Origin: Pseudomonas sp. GM49
GTDB lineage: Bacteria; Pseudomonadota; Gammaproteobacteria; Pseudomonadales; Pseudomonadaceae
Direction: 5' to 3'
DNA: 64,000 nucleotides
Assembly (NCBI RefSeq): GCF_000282355.1
Contig: NZ_AKJL01000073.1
Location: forward strand, 1 to 64,000
Of the stretch, positions 1-9,917 are shown in pieces. Positions within the stretch are counted from its first letter, which is position 1; each line of letters opens with the position of its first letter. A model generated the notes under the pieces. The model had not been told where the DNA came from, did no database searches, and was given only the letters and a program-made list of their open reading frames with translations. The position numbers and the translations under genes were made by a program.

Positions 1-3000
1 CCCCAGCGGCTCGGCCTTGGGCGTGGCCAGCGGCGCAACCGGCGCGGGCGCTTCAGGCACGACCGGGTGGCTGAAGTTCTTGATCGCATCGATCAGGCGA
101 TCGGCCGGCGGCATCGGCTCACCGGCGCGGGCCGCATCGAGCATCTGCGCCAGGCGGTCATGGCTGCGCTGCAACAGCGCGAACAACGGCTCCGTCGGTT
201 GCAACACGCCCGTGGACAGGCCTTCGTAGAGGAATTCCAGTTCGTGGGCCAGATCGCCAATCGCGGCGATTTCCACCATGCGCGCACCGCCCTTGAGGGT
301 GTGCAGGTCGCGCAGCAGGGTTTCCACTTCCTGACGGCTCGAAGGCTGGGCCTGCCAGCGCTCCAGCGCCGCCCCGGAGCTTTCGATGATGTCAAATCCT
401 TCCTCGAGGAAGATTTCCAGCAATTCCGGATCGTGGGCGGCCGAGTCATTGGTGGCCGCCAGTTCGCTGACCTCGGCGGCACACGAGTGGCCCTGCCGGT
501 AGGCGCGAATGGCCTCGATCAGCTCAGCGCAATCGCCCAATGGCTGGTTGTGCTGTAACTGGTCAAGGTGCTGCGCCAAGCGGTCATGGCTCTGCTGCAA
601 AAGCACCGCCAATGAGTCGCTGTAGGCGTAGCGACGATCCACCAGACCTTCGTAAAGGCTTTCCAGTTCATGGGCCAGATCACCAACCGGCCCGACCTCG
701 GCCATGCGCGCGCCGCCTTTGAGGGTGTGCAAATCCCGGTGCAGGGACGACAGCGGCGCGGCGTTGTCCGAGTCGCGCAACCAGCGCTGCAAGGCCTGGC
801 CGGCGCTTTCGAGGATATCCACCGCTTCTTCAAGGAAGATCGCGACGATTTCATCGTCCAGCCCCGGCGCCGTCGCACTCTGCTCAAGCTCGGCGGTGGC
901 CGTACCCAATTCACGGATGCTCAGGCTGCGACTGCCATCGCTGCGGATCAGGCCCATGGCCGATGGGTCAAGGCTCTCGTCGAGCAGTTCGCGCAAGGCC
1001 CTGATCCGTTGCGGTTGCGGGCCGACTTCCTGACCGGCAGCCAGCTCATCGAGCATATTGATCAGCGCTTCGTGGGCATTCTGTGCCTCATGGAAAAACT
1101 GCTCGCTGACCGCCAGGCTGCTTTCTTCCACGGCACCGTACAGGTCGAGCAACGCTTCGCACAGCTCATCCACCGGATGCAGGTCGGCCAGATGGGCGCC
1201 TTCGCCGAGGGTGGTCAGTTCGTCCAGCAGAGCGCTGAGTTCCTGACGTTCGCCGGGGTGTTGCTGCCAACGCTGCAACAGGCTTTCGGCGTCCAGCAGG
1301 ATGTCCATGCCCTGGGCGAGGAAGTTGTTGATCAACTGCGGATCGCGCTTGATCCGCAGCCCGGTGTTCGGTGTGTTCAGGAGGGTTTCCAGACGCTCGG
1401 CCTGCAGCGCCCTGGCTCGCTCGATCAAATGCCGGGCGCCGGGAATTTCCGCCAGCGGATCGCGCTTTAGCTGGCGTAAGCCGAGGCGAAACAGCCCTTC
1501 TGCTTCCAGCAACAGCTCGACTTCATCCAGATCCAGCGCGATCAGGTGCGCCTTGTATTCCCGGGCCAGTTGATCCAGCGGCGCGGCCAGTTCGGCAATC
1601 GGCAAGACACCGGCCATGGAGGCACTGCCCTTGAGGGTGTGCAAGGCGCGCTGCAACTCGTCGCTGGCCTGCAACGGCACATGTTCGGCGGCCTGATCAA
1701 GGAAGCGGTCCAGCGTGCCGAGGTGCGTTTCGGCTTCTTTGCGGAAGATCTCCAGCAACAACGGGTCGAGGGCCGCGACGTCTTGCGTATCCTCATCGGA
1801 CACCGGTTCATCGCCCTTGGCCAGGGCATGGGCACGGGCGGCCAACTGGTCGACATCGTTGCGCTGACGCTGGGCATTGGCGGCGTATTCCGCCACCAGC
1901 TCCGGCAACAGCTTCAGCACATCGCCGATCAGTTGCTGCACCGTAGCGCCCGGCTCCACGCTGTCTTCCAATACGCGGTTGAGCAGGTTCTCCACGGCCC
2001 AGGCCAGCTCCCCCAGCACCAGGGCGCGCACCATGCGGCCACTGCCCTTGAGGGTATGGAAGGCCCGGCGCAGCTCGCTCAGGGCCGAGCGGTTGTCGGG
2101 GTTGACCGACCAGCGCGGCAAGTACTCGCGCAGGATTTCCAGGACTTCGTCGGTTTCCTCGAGGAACACCTCGCGCAGTTCCTCGTCCACCGGCTCTTCG
2201 CCGGCGGGCGGCGGCAACAGGCTGCCCGGGGTGTTCAGGGCCGGCGGGTTCAGGCTCGAGACCGGGCTGGCGATCACATCGGCCAGGGTCTGGACGATCT
2301 GTGGATCATCCAGCTCCTGCATCATCTGCATGACCTGCGCTTCGCTCGGGCTGAGCACCTCATCAAGCACTGGCACATGCTGCTCACTGGGAAAAAACCC
2401 GAGGCTCGCCAGGCTTTTTTCCGCGACATCGAGCAGGTTTTCACCTTGCGCTTGCGGGTCATCGCTGAGGCGCTCGAGGTAGTACTCGATGCTGGTGATC
2501 ACGTCGGCCAGGCTGTCCAGTTCCTGCCAGCCCGGTTGACCCGGTTCGAGCAGCAGGTGCTCGCGGATAAAGTGATTGCAGGTTTCAACCAGGCTCGCCG
2601 CCCGGCTCAACGGAATCATCGCCAGCGCGCCGCGCACCTGGGTCAGCAAGGCCGGCAGCGCCTGCAAATGCTGGCGGTCCCAATCGGCGTCGATGTAGTC
2701 GACGATCATGTCCTTGGCCTGCTGCAAACAGATGCGGGCCTCCTTGATCACGATCTGATGGATCTGCGTCAGGTCGGTGGTCGGCAGGCGGTTGTCATCC
2801 TGGCTCTCCGGTTCCACGGTCCCGACCATGCCGGCCAGCGTCGCTTCGACGTACAGCAAGGCCCCGGCAACGTCCATGAGGATGGCATCGTTGGGTTCGC
2901 GCTGGCCCTGAGCGAGGCTGAGCACCACCGCCAATTGATCGATGATCACCTTGCGCGGCTGGCCGAAGCCCAGGACCGCCAGGGTATCGGCGATTTGCCG

Positions 3001-4065
3001 CAGCGGCGCCAGCAGGCTGTCGAGGTCAGAGGTGTGCTGGCGGTCACTGCGCACGAACAGATCCAGGCGCTCCTTGACCCGCACCAGCTCTTCGCACAGC
3101 GCTGCCAGCACCGAGCGCATGGCATCGCGGTCGGGGCCGGCCAGCCGCGCGCGTTCTTCATCGACCATCGCGCTGTCGGGTAGCGCGTCGTCCAGTGAGT
3201 AGCGTTCTTTCATGGTCAGCATCTGCCCGGTGGGATGTTCGGCCTTGGCAATGTAGAACAGCAAACTCTTGAGCAGCTCCGGCGGTGCCGGTTGGTTGAT
3301 ACCGCGCATGCCTTCTTCGAGCAGGCGCTTGAGCTCCTTGTCGGCATCCCTGAACAGGCTGCGCAAGGCCGGGCTGTTGGCAATCGCACCGCCCTGCATG
3401 CCTTCGACCAGGGCCGAAGCCACTTGCCACAACGGGCTCAGGGGGGCGTTGCCGCACAGTGCTTCAAGGCGGGCGAAGACCTTGGCCAGGTAATCGAGGT
3501 TGGTGTCGCTGTCCTGTTCACGCAGGAACCCGACCAGCGCCATTTGCAGCATCTGCCGCAGCTTGCGCAGCACATTGGGTAATTCGGCCGGTTCCAGCTG
3601 CGCCAGCGTTTCTGCATCCAACGCTGGCAACTCGAGCAATTGCGGACTGAACAGGCTGGTTTCCGACAGCAGGCTTTCGCCACGGGCGCTGCGCAGGTCG
3701 TTGATCAGGGGCAACACCACCAGTGGCAAATCGCGGCGCGCGCCTTGCACCCGGTCCAGGTAGATCGGTAACTGCCCGAGGGCCTGCATCAACAGGTGCA
3801 ACGCCTCGTCGCGATGGCTGACACGGTTGCCCTGCAAGGCCACGGCCAGTTGTTCCATTTCTTCGGCGAGCAACGCCGCGCCATAGAACTCGACCATCTG
3901 CAGACTGCCGTGGACCTGATGAATGCACGCCAGGCAATCATCCAGCGCCTGCGTCGCCTGCGGGTCATCAAGCAGGTTTTCGATCGCGTGATGAGCCTGT
4001 TTCAGCGTTTCGGCAATCTCGCCCTTGACCCACTCGAGGGCCACGTAGTCGTGCCGATCACCCAT
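1..4065 (-). CDS. chpA: ChpA/PilL hybrid chemotaxis histidine kinase, N-terminal 1355 residues (gene runs off the left edge)
   Basis: This is the central kinase of the Pil-Chp system, which controls twitching motility and type IV pilus/cAMP output by passing phosphate to PilG and PilH. Only the N-terminal half is present, and the frame stays open to base 1. It is a chain of Hpt phosphotransfer domains: H-Q-V-H-G-S at His49, then H-T-L-K-G sites at His670, His809, His1113 and His1255. A degenerate site near residue 951 reads T-T-L-G, so Thr replaces His, as in the known 'TPt' module of P. aeruginosa ChpA. A Pro/Ala-rich linker lies at the truncated end. The CheA kinase core and receiver domain must lie outside the window. 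The start (MGDRHDYVALEW) sits 37 bp after pilJ, as the last gene of the operon. Confidence 0.95.
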   Translation of the reverse strand, partial: MGDRHDYVALEWVKGEIAETLKQAHHAIENLLDDPQATQALDDCLACIHQVHGSLQMVEFYGAALLAEEMEQLAVALQGNRVSHRDEALHLLMQALGQLPIYLDRVQGARRDLPLVVLPLINDLRSARGESLLSETSLFSPQLLELPALDAETLAQLEPAELPNVLRKLRQMLQMALVGFLREQDSDTNLDYLAKVFARLEALCGNAPLSPLWQVASALVEGMQGGAIANSPALRSLFRDADKELKRLLEEGMRGINQPAPPELLKSLLFYIAKAEHPTGQMLTMKERYSLDDALPDSAMVDEERARLAGPDRDAMRSVLAALCEELVRVKERLDLFVRSDRQHTSDLDSLLAPLRQIADTLAVLGFGQPRKVIIDQLAVVLSLAQGQREPNDAILMDVAGALLYVEATLAGMVGTVEPESQDDNRLPTTDLTQIHQIVIKEARICLQQAKDMIVDYIDADWDRQHLQALPALLTQVRGALAMIPLSRAASLVETCNHFIREHLLLEPGQPGWQELDSLADVITSIEYYLERLSDDPQAQGENLLDVAEKSLASLGFFPSEQHVPVLDEVLSPSEAQVMQMMQELDDPQIVQTLADVIASPVSSLNPPALNTPGSLLPPPAGEEPVDEELREVFLEETDEVLEILREYLPRWSVNPDNRSALSELRRAFHTLKGSGRMVRALVLGELAWAVENLLNRVLEDSVEPGATVQQLIGDVLKLLPELVAEYAANAQRQRNDVDQLAARAHALAKGDEPVSDEDTQDVAALDPLLLEIFRKEAETHLGTLDRFLDQAAEHVPLQASDELQRALHTLKGSASMAGVLPIAELAAPLDQLAREYKAHLIALDLDEVELLLEAEGLFRLGLRQLKRDPLAEIPGARHLIERARALQAERLETLLNTPNTGLRIKRDPQLINNFLAQGMDILLDAESLLQRWQQHPGERQELSALLDELTTLGEGAHLADLHPVDELCEALLDLYGAVEESSLAVSEQFFHEAQNAHEALINMLDELAAGQEVGPQPQRIRALRELLDESLDPSAMGLIRSDGSRSLSIRELGTATAELEQSATAPGLDDEIVAIFLEEAVDILESAGQALQRWLRDSDNAAPLSSLHRDLHTLKGGARMAEVGPVGDLAHELESLYEGLVDRRYAYSDSLAVLLQQSHDRLAQHLDQLQHNQPLGDCAELIEAIRAYRQGHSCAAEVSELAATNDSAAHDPELLEIFLEEGFDIIESSGAALERWQAQPSSRQEVETLLRDLHTLKGGARMVEIAAIGDLAHELEFLYEGLSTGVLQPTEPLFALLQRSHDRLAQMLDAARAGEPMPPADRLIDAIKNFSHPVVPEAPAPVAPLATPKAEPLG

Positions 4066-4102
4066 AACCACTCCAATCACAATTCAGATACCCATGGGCG
4101 GT

Positions 4103-6163
4103 TCAAGCTTTATCCACAACCTGTGCCTTGGCATCCGGCAAGGTGAAACCGGACACCGAACGACGTAACTGGCTGGCCATTTTCGCCAGGTTGCCGATGC
4201 TGTCGGCCGTGGCGGTGGAACCCGACGACGTCTGCGAGGTGATCTGCTGGATCACGTTCATCGTCAGGGAAATCTGACCGGCCGACGACGTCTGCTGTTG
4301 TGCAGCGTTGGAAATGCTCTGGATCAACGCCGCGAGCGTCTTGGAGACACCTTCGATTTCTTCCAGGGCCACACCGGCATCCTGCGCCAGACGGGCGCCA
4401 CGCACCACTTCGGTCGTAGTCTGCTCCATGGAGATGACCGCTTCGTTGGTGTCGGTCTGGATCGCCCGCACCAGGGTTTCGATCTGCCGGGTGGCGGCGG
4501 ATGAACGCTCGGCCAGGCGCTGCACTTCATCGGCGACCACGGCAAAACCGCGACCGGCGTCACCGGCCATGGAGGCCTGGATGGCCGCGTTGAGGGCAAG
4601 GATGTTGGTCTGGTCGGCAATGTCATCGATGAGGCTGACAATGTCGCCGATTTCCTGTGACGACTCGCCCAGGCGCTTGATGCGCTTGGCGGTGTCCTGA
4701 ATCTGTTCGCGAATGTTGTCCATGCCGTGGATGGTGTTGTGCACCACCTCGTTGCCCTTGTTGGCGATCTCCACCGAGCGTTCGGCAACCGCCGAAGATT
4801 CAGCCGCGTTGGCCGACACCTGGTCGATGGACTCGGCCATGTCGTTGATCGCCATGGAGGCCTCGGAAATCTGCTGGGCCTGATGCTCCGACGCCTGGGC
4901 CAGGTGCATGGCGGTGGCCTGGGTTTCCTGCACGGCGGCGGCGACCTGACCGGCGGTGAGGTTGATGGTCGCGACCAGATCGCGCAACTGGTCGACGGAA
5001 TAATTGATCGAGTCGGCGATGGTGCCGGTAAAGTCTTCGGTCACCGAGGCCGTCACCGTGAGGTCGCCGTCGGCCAGGTCTTCGATCTCGTCGAGCAAGC
5101 GCATGATCGCGTTCTGGTTACGCTCGTTTTTCTCGGCGGTTTCGCGCAACTGACGATTGGTTTCGCGCACCATCACCAGGCCGATCAGGATGATCGAAGC
5201 CAGCGCCAACAAGCCCAGCACATAACCGCCAATGGTGTCGGTGGTGCGCCCGCCGACCATGTTTTCGAAACCGCTGGCCAGGTGAGAGGCTTCGTCGAGC
5301 AGGGTTTGCGACAGACTGAAAATGTTCGACGCCGATTCGCGGACCTTGAACAGCTCCGGCGAGGTTTCGAGGATTTCGTCCACCGAGCCCGAGACGAACT
5401 CGAACAGCTCGGCGATGTCCGCGAGCCGCGCACGGGCGTCGCGGTCTTCGACCTGGCTGACCTTGAGTGCCGGGTCGCCCTGGAGCATGCCGTTAAGCAC
5501 CTTGCCGAACTGCGTCGCGTCGCGTCCGAACGCATCGGCGGCCTGCTGTGAGTTTTCGTCACCGGCCAATACCGTGTTGACCGCGCCGAGGATCCGCTCG
5601 GCCAGCAGCGACTGGCGCTGGGCCATCGCCACCTGGGCCGCCGGGGCGCCCCGCTGCAGGAGAATCTCGACGACTTTTTCGTACTCGACCTGCAATTGCG
5701 GCACGGTTTCGGCCAGGGTCGCGGCGACCTGATGCAGCGACAGTACGGTTTGCTCGCTGGAAAGAATCGCATCGGTGTTTTTCAGCAGGCGCTCCCAGTC
5801 CTGTTGCACCGCGCGCATCTCTGGACGCACGGTGGCAGGGGCCGGCGGCAGCCCGGTGGCCGGGTCGCCCTTCTTCAGATAACCCCAGCGCAGGGCAAAA
5901 TCGTTGCGCGCATCGCTGAGCAACTTGAACGCGGCAGCCTTGCCGGCGGCGGCTTCGGTGGCGTTCTTGGCAATACGCTGGGACAGCACGCGCAGTTCGC
6001 CGGCGTGACCGATGTACTGTTTGTCGTAAGTAGCCTGGGTGTTGAGGTACGCGAAGTTGGCGAACAGCAGCATGATGAAGACGATCAGCGCGATGAACAG
6101 CACGATGATCTGCGACCGGCTGCGCGACCCTTCCATTGGCTTGCCTGCTTTTGTTTTTATCAT
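4103..6163 (-). CDS. pilJ: Type IV pilus chemoreceptor PilJ (methyl-accepting chemotaxis protein)
   Basis: Inner-membrane chemoreceptor that feeds the Pil-Chp kinase ChpA. It has 686 residues, close to P. aeruginosa PilJ. A first membrane helix lies at about residues 16-38, followed by a large periplasmic PilJ-type sensor region. A second helix ([20 protein letters not shown]) precedes a HAMP segment and a long coiled-coil signalling domain with the conserved hairpin tip [19 protein letters not shown] chose the ATG at 6163 because GAGGA precedes it by a few bases and the family begins there. The frame stays open upstream to 6295, but that stretch only reads through a REP pair. The gene lies between pilI (152 bp upstream, with a BIME between) and chpA. 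Confidence 0.95.
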   Translation of the reverse strand: MIKTKAGKPMEGSRSRSQIIVLFIALIVFIMLLFANFAYLNTQATYDKQYIGHAGELRVLSQRIAKNATEAAAGKAAAFKLLSDARNDFALRWGYLKKGDPATGLPPAPATVRPEMRAVQQDWERLLKNTDAILSSEQTVLSLHQVAATLAETVPQLQVEYEKVVEILLQRGAPAAQVAMAQRQSLLAERILGAVNTVLAGDENSQQAADAFGRDATQFGKVLNGMLQGDPALKVSQVEDRDARARLADIAELFEFVSGSVDEILETSPELFKVRESASNIFSLSQTLLDEASHLASGFENMVGGRTTDTIGGYVLGLLALASIILIGLVMVRETNRQLRETAEKNERNQNAIMRLLDEIEDLADGDLTVTASVTEDFTGTIADSINYSVDQLRDLVATINLTAGQVAAAVQETQATAMHLAQASEHQAQQISEASMAINDMAESIDQVSANAAESSAVAERSVEIANKGNEVVHNTIHGMDNIREQIQDTAKRIKRLGESSQEIGDIVSLIDDIADQTNILALNAAIQASMAGDAGRGFAVVADEVQRLAERSSAATRQIETLVRAIQTDTNEAVISMEQTTTEVVRGARLAQDAGVALEEIEGVSKTLAALIQSISNAAQQQTSSAGQISLTMNVIQQITSQTSSGSTATADSIGNLAKMASQLRRSVSGFTLPDAKAQVVDKA

Positions 6164-6205
6164 CGGTCCTCGCCTGTTAACCCACTTTTGCGCTTGCCAG
6201 GAAAC

Positions 6206-6298
6206 CTGTGGGAGCGGGCTTGCTCGCGATTGCGTTGTGTCAGTCGACATCAATGTTGGCTGCAAGTCCGTCATCGCGAGCAAGCTCGCTCCCACAAG
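6206..6298. repeat. REP pair (BIME) between pilI and pilJ
   Basis: Two inverted REP palindromes (6206-6230 and 6272-6298) carry the cores GGAGCGGGCTTGCTCGCGA and TCGCGAGCAAGCTCGCTCC. They are separated by about 40 bp and lie inside the pil-chp operon. Confidence 0.9.
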
Positions 6299-6315
6299 GT
6301 TCCCTGGTGTTCCGG

Positions 6316-6855
6316 TTAAATCGCGACGTTCATGAACCCCTGAGACTGCGTCAACGCAAACGGGCTGAACACCTGCCAGCTCTGCTCGCGCTGAAACCGG
6401 CCTTTGACGAACGCCGCCACCGGCCCCTTCAACTCGTCTGCCGGTACCGGCTCCAGGCTGTCCTGGGCAAAGTGCTGGAGGCCGAAGACTTCATCGACCA
6501 GCAAACCGGCAAACACCTCTTCATGTTCCACCACCAACACCCGCCGCTGTCGGCGCACCACGCACAGCTCGTGCCCGAAGAAGCCGCCCAAATCCATGAC
6601 CGGCAGCAAACGCCCGCGCAGGTTGGCGACACCCTTGACCCAGGGTTTGACCCCCGGTAGCTGAGTGGAGCGCGGCTCGTGCAAGACTTCGCTGACTTCG
6701 CTCATGGGCGCGACGTACCAGTGCTCACCCAGGCGAAATCCGATGCCGCTCCAGCTGTCCCGCCGGGGTGGCTGGGACGGCAAGTCCGCCGCCAGCAAAC
6801 GACAGCGCTGGTCGATTTGCAGCAGCAGTTCGAAAGCCGTCGGCGACTCGTTCAT
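6316..6855 (-). CDS. pilI: CheW-like coupling protein PilI
   Basis: Adaptor linking the receptor PilJ to the kinase ChpA. It has 179 residues and a single CheW/SH3-like domain ([20 protein letters not shown] onward, then [20 protein letters not shown]), which is the normal layout. It sits in the fixed order pilG-pilH-pilI-pilJ-chpA, 10 bp after pilH. The stop codon is followed directly by the pilI-pilJ REP pair. Confidence 0.93.
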   Translation of the reverse strand: MNESPTAFELLLQIDQRCRLLAADLPSQPPRRDSWSGIGFRLGEHWYVAPMSEVSEVLHEPRSTQLPGVKPWVKGVANLRGRLLPVMDLGGFFGHELCVVRRQRRVLVVEHEEVFAGLLVDEVFGLQHFAQDSLEPVPADELKGPVAAFVKGRFQREQSWQVFSPFALTQSQGFMNVAI

Positions 6856-6865
6856 GGCCTGACGA

Positions 6866-7231
6866 TCAACCGGCCAGCACGTTGTTCAGGGTTTTGATCA
6901 GGGTGTCTTCATCGACCGGTTTGGTCAGGTAGTCCCTGGCGCCCTGGCGCGTGCCCCAGACCTTGTCGGTGTCCTGATCCTTGGTGGTGATGATGATCAC
7001 CGGGATGTGTCCGGTTTCCGGGTCCTTGGTCAGCTGGCGGGTCGCCTGGAAGCCATTGAGGCCGGGCATGACGATGTCCATCAGGACCGCATCGGGCTTT
7101 TCCTGGCGCGCCAGGGCCACGCCGTCGGCGCCGTTTTCGGCTTTCAACACTTCATGACCGTGCTTTTCCAGCATGCCGGTCAGTTTGTACATTTCGGTCG
7201 GCGAATCATCGACGATCAGAATACGTGCCAT
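6866..7231 (-). CDS. pilH: Response regulator PilH (twitching motility)
   Basis: Single-domain CheY-like receiver phosphorylated by ChpA. In P. aeruginosa PilH opposes or tunes PilG and is linked to retraction. It has 121 residues. The acidic pocket is D8-D9, the phospho-acceptor is Asp52 (VLMDIVMPG), the switch Thr lies in IITTKD and the conserved Lys in YLTKPVD. I chose the ATG at 7231 because the protein then begins MARILIVDDS, as in the family. Upstream in-frame ATGs would add residues with no receiver homology. Confidence 0.95.
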   Translation of the reverse strand: MARILIVDDSPTEMYKLTGMLEKHGHEVLKAENGADGVALARQEKPDAVLMDIVMPGLNGFQATRQLTKDPETGHIPVIIITTKDQDTDKVWGTRQGARDYLTKPVDEDTLIKTLNNVLAG

Positions 7232-7289
7232 GGTCTTCCCCATTTCTTGTCGGCGCCGGGCCCGATGGCCGAGCGTCACTGTGCGTGTC

Positions 7290-7694
7290 CTACTGCGGCA
7301 AAACGGCGGCGAAGCCAGGCACATGGGCCTGGATCGCATCAAGCAATTCTTCCTTGCTGAAAGGCTTGGTCAAAAACTGGTCGGAGCCGACGATGCGCCC
7401 CTTGGCCTTGTCGAACAGCCCGTCCTTGGATGACAGCATAATCACCGGCGTGGACTTGAACGCGCTGTTGTTCTTGATCAGGGCGCAGGTCTGGTAGCCA
7501 TCCAGACGCGGCATCATGATGTCGACAAAGATGATGCCGGGGTGGTTGTCGGCAATCTTGGCCAAGGCATCGAAGCCGTCGATGGCCGTGATGACCTCAC
7601 AACCCACGTTTTTGAGCAGCGTTTCGGCGGTGCGACGGATCGTCTTCGAATCGTCGATCACCATGACCTTCAAGGCGCTGGGGTGCTGTTCCAT
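7290..7694 (-). CDS. pilG: Response regulator PilG (twitching motility)
   Basis: CheY-like receiver and first gene of the Pil-Chp operon. In P. aeruginosa it promotes pilus extension and cAMP production. It has 134 residues. The pocket is D14-D15, the phospho-acceptor is Asp58 (FVDIMMPRLDGY), and the conserved Thr/Lys region ends in FLTKPFSKEEL. The start at 7694 (MEQHPSALKVMVIDD) matches the family, and the frame is open further upstream only by chance. The operon promoter should lie in the 291-bp gap up to gshB, which also holds a REP hairpin. Confidence 0.95.
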   Translation of the reverse strand: MEQHPSALKVMVIDDSKTIRRTAETLLKNVGCEVITAIDGFDALAKIADNHPGIIFVDIMMPRLDGYQTCALIKNNSAFKSTPVIMLSSKDGLFDKAKGRIVGSDQFLTKPFSKEELLDAIQAHVPGFAAVLPQ

Positions 7695-7917
7695 AAAATG
7701 CTCTACCGTCGCCTTTGCGAAACAAATTGTCCGTTTGCCGGTTAACGCGGCTCGAAACCCTTGATGCTCAAGGGCCAGCACGACATGGCAGCCTTTTTAG
7801 CACAGTCTCCAAAACCAATCTATCGGCCGACCTGCAAGGTGGTTTTTCCTTGACCGGGAACACACTCAGCGCCACTCTGACGCCACTTTTATACGGCCCT
7901 TTGGCCTGATCGCTTTT

Positions 7918-7945
7918 TGTGGGAGCGAGCCTGCTCGCTCCCACA
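7918..7945. repeat. Collapsed REP palindrome upstream of gshB
   Basis: A perfect hairpin with 12-bp arms TGTGGGAGCGAG / CTCGCTCCCACA and a 4-nt CCTG loop. It looks like two REPs fused back to back. It may act as a transcription barrier between the pilG and gshB promoters. Confidence 0.8.
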
Positions 7946-7985
7946 GAAGATCAACGTCCGGCCCCCAATTTTCGAGGAAAACCCA

Positions 7986-8939
7986 ATGAGCGTTCGCGTC
8001 GGGATTGTCATGGACCCTATCGCCAGCATTTCCTATAAAAAGGATAGCTCGCTGGCCATGCTGCTGGCCGCGCAGAAGCGTGGTTGGGAGCTGTTCTATA
8101 TGGAACAGCGCGACCTGTATCAGGGCGAAGGCCAGGCTCGGGCGCGGATGCGTCCGCTGCAGGTTTTCGCCAACCCGGAAAAATGGTTCGAACTGGGCGC
8201 CGAAAGCGACGCGCTGCTGAGCGATCTGGACGTGATCCTGATGCGCAAGGATCCGCCGTTCGACATGGAGTTCGTCTACTCCACGTACTTGCTGGAACAG
8301 GCCGAGCGCGCCGGCGTGCTGGTGGTCAACAAGCCGCAAAGCCTGCGTGACTGCAACGAAAAGCTGTTCGCCACGCTGTTCCCGCAGTGCACGCCGCCGA
8401 CCGTGGTCAGCCGCCGCGCCGACGTGTTGCGCGAATTCGCCGCCAAACACGGCGACGTGATCCTCAAGCCGCTGGACGGCATGGGCGGCACGTCGATTTT
8501 CCGTCACCGTGCGGGCGATCCGAACCTGTCGGTGATCCTCGAAACCCTCACTGCCCTCGGCGCCCAGCAGATCATGGGCCAGGCCTACCTGCCGGCAATC
8601 AAGGACGGCGACAAGCGCATCCTGATGATCGACGGCGAGCCTGTCGATTACTGCCTGGCACGGATTCCGGCCCAGGGCGAAACCCGTGGCAACCTCGCTG
8701 CCGGTGGCCGCGGCGAAGCCCGTCCGCTGACCGACAAGGACCGCTGGATCGCCGCGCAAGTCGGCCCGACCCTGCGGGAAAAAGGCCTGTTGTTCGTTGG
8801 CCTGGACGTGATCGGCGAGCACCTGACCGAGATCAACGTCACCAGCCCGACCTGCATTCGCGAGATTGATAACGCGTTCGGCACCGACATCGGCGGCATG
8901 CTCATGGATGCCATCGATCAGAAGCTCAAGGCACGTTGA
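7986..8939 (+). CDS. gshB: Glutathione synthetase
   Basis: ATP-dependent ligation of glycine to gamma-glutamylcysteine, the last step of glutathione synthesis, in the cytoplasm. The protein has 317 residues, the usual GshB length. It is an ATP-grasp enzyme with an N-terminal family domain (MSVRVGIVMDPIASISYKKD), the glycine-rich ATP loop LKPLDGMGGTSIFRH and the C-terminal metal-binding region GLDVIGEHLTEINVTSPTC. The start is supported by GAGGAAAACCCA ahead of the ATG. The neighbourhood (pilG divergent, tonB3 downstream) matches P. aeruginosa. Confidence 0.96.
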   Translation: MSVRVGIVMDPIASISYKKDSSLAMLLAAQKRGWELFYMEQRDLYQGEGQARARMRPLQVFANPEKWFELGAESDALLSDLDVILMRKDPPFDMEFVYSTYLLEQAERAGVLVVNKPQSLRDCNEKLFATLFPQCTPPTVVSRRADVLREFAAKHGDVILKPLDGMGGTSIFRHRAGDPNLSVILETLTALGAQQIMGQAYLPAIKDGDKRILMIDGEPVDYCLARIPAQGETRGNLAAGGRGEARPLTDKDRWIAAQVGPTLREKGLLFVGLDVIGEHLTEINVTSPTCIREIDNAFGTDIGGMLMDAIDQKLKAR

Positions 8940-8945
8940 TTAGCT

Positions 8946-8997
8946 AAACCAACATTGCGTTATCATGCGCGGCCTGTGAAAAACGCGATGTTGGTTT
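8946..8997 (+). promoter_or_regulatory. Long inverted repeat between gshB and tonB3
   Basis: Arms 8946-8961 and 8982-8997 are complementary over 16 bp with one G.U pair (AAACCAACATTGCGTT against AACGCGATGTTGGTTT), with a 20-nt loop. The right arm ends 7 bases before the tonB3 ATG and occupies the place of a Shine-Dalgarno sequence. A possible -10 hexamer TATCAT lies at 8961-8966. It could be a gshB terminator, an operator or a translational control hairpin. The sequence does not decide which. Confidence 0.6.
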
Positions 8998-9004
8998 CCT
9001 TGTC

Positions 9005-9904
9005 ATGACCCTCCCGTCCGATCTGCCTGCCGAACTCGCCCACCGTGGCGTGCGCCCGGCCGATCGCCTCGGTTTTACCCTATTTCTGGCGGCACTGATC
9101 CACCTGGCCTTGCTGTTGGGTGTCGGGTTTGCAGTGGTCGAGCCCAGGCAGATCAGCAAAACCCTGGAAATCACCCTCGCCACCTTCAAAAGCGAAAAGA
9201 AGCCTGAGAAAGCCGATTTCCTGGCCCAGGAGAATCAGCAAGGCAGCGGTACCCTGGATAAAAAGGCGATTCCCAAGACCACCGAGGTCGCGCCGTTCCA
9301 GGACAACAAGGTGCAGAAAGTCACGCCACCGCCGGCCGCCAAGCCTGAAGTGCAGGAAGCCCCGCCCAAGGCTGCCGTGACCACTGTGGCGCCGAAGCCG
9401 AAAAAAGCCCCCGCCAAGACCGAGGAGCCCAAGACCGAGGTCAAACCCCAGGTCCAGGCGCCGACGTTCGACAGCGAGCAACTGTCCAGCGACATCGCCA
9501 GCCTCGAAGCGGAACTGGCCGCCGAACAACAGCTGTACGCCAAGCGCCCGCGCATTCACCGCTTGAGCGCGGCCTCGACCATGCGCGACAAGGGTGCCTG
9601 GTACAAGGACGAGTGGCGCAAGAAAGTCGAACGCATCGGCAACCTCAACTACCCCGACGAAGCGCGGCGCAAACAGATCTACGGCAATTTGCGCTTGATG
9701 GTGTCGATCAATCGTGACGGTTCGCTGTATGAAGTGCTGGTGCTGGAGTCCTCCGGGCAACCGCTGCTGGATCAGGCGGCCCAGCGCATCGTTCGCCTGG
9801 CGGCACCGTTTGCACCGTTTACCGGGGATCTGTCGGACATCGACCGCCTGGAAATCATCCGCACCTGGAAATTTGCCCGTGGGGATCGCCTCTCAAGCAA
9901 TTGA
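9005..9904 (+). CDS. tonB3: TonB-family energy transducer (TonB3-like)
   Basis: Couples the inner-membrane proton motive force to the outer membrane. The P. aeruginosa gene at this exact position, tonB3, is needed for normal twitching and pilus assembly. The protein has 299 residues. One N-terminal helix (LFLAALIHLALLLGVGFAVV) is followed by a Pro/Lys-rich periplasmic spacer (about residues 95-150) and a C-terminal TonB domain beginning near YPDEARRKQIYGNLRLMVS. No ExbB/ExbD genes lie nearby. No convincing ribosome binding site precedes the ATG because a long hairpin abuts it. Identity as TonB3 rests on synteny with algH, gshB and pilG. Confidence 0.85.
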   Translation: MTLPSDLPAELAHRGVRPADRLGFTLFLAALIHLALLLGVGFAVVEPRQISKTLEITLATFKSEKKPEKADFLAQENQQGSGTLDKKAIPKTTEVAPFQDNKVQKVTPPPAAKPEVQEAPPKAAVTTVAPKPKKAPAKTEEPKTEVKPQVQAPTFDSEQLSSDIASLEAELAAEQQLYAKRPRIHRLSAASTMRDKGAWYKDEWRKKVERIGNLNYPDEARRKQIYGNLRLMVSINRDGSLYEVLVLESSGQPLLDQAAQRIVRLAAPFAPFTGDLSDIDRLEIIRTWKFARGDRLSSN

Positions 9905-9917
9905 CCACCCCGAAACC

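Noticed and set aside
1546..3183. 545-codon plus-strand open frame
   Set aside because: It is antisense to chpA, rich in Gln/His/Arg as expected from a GC-rich shadow frame, and has no domain.
6164..6295. N-terminal extension of pilJ
   Set aside because: The added residues are a translation of the REP pair; GAGGA before the ATG at 6163 and family length favour the shorter form.
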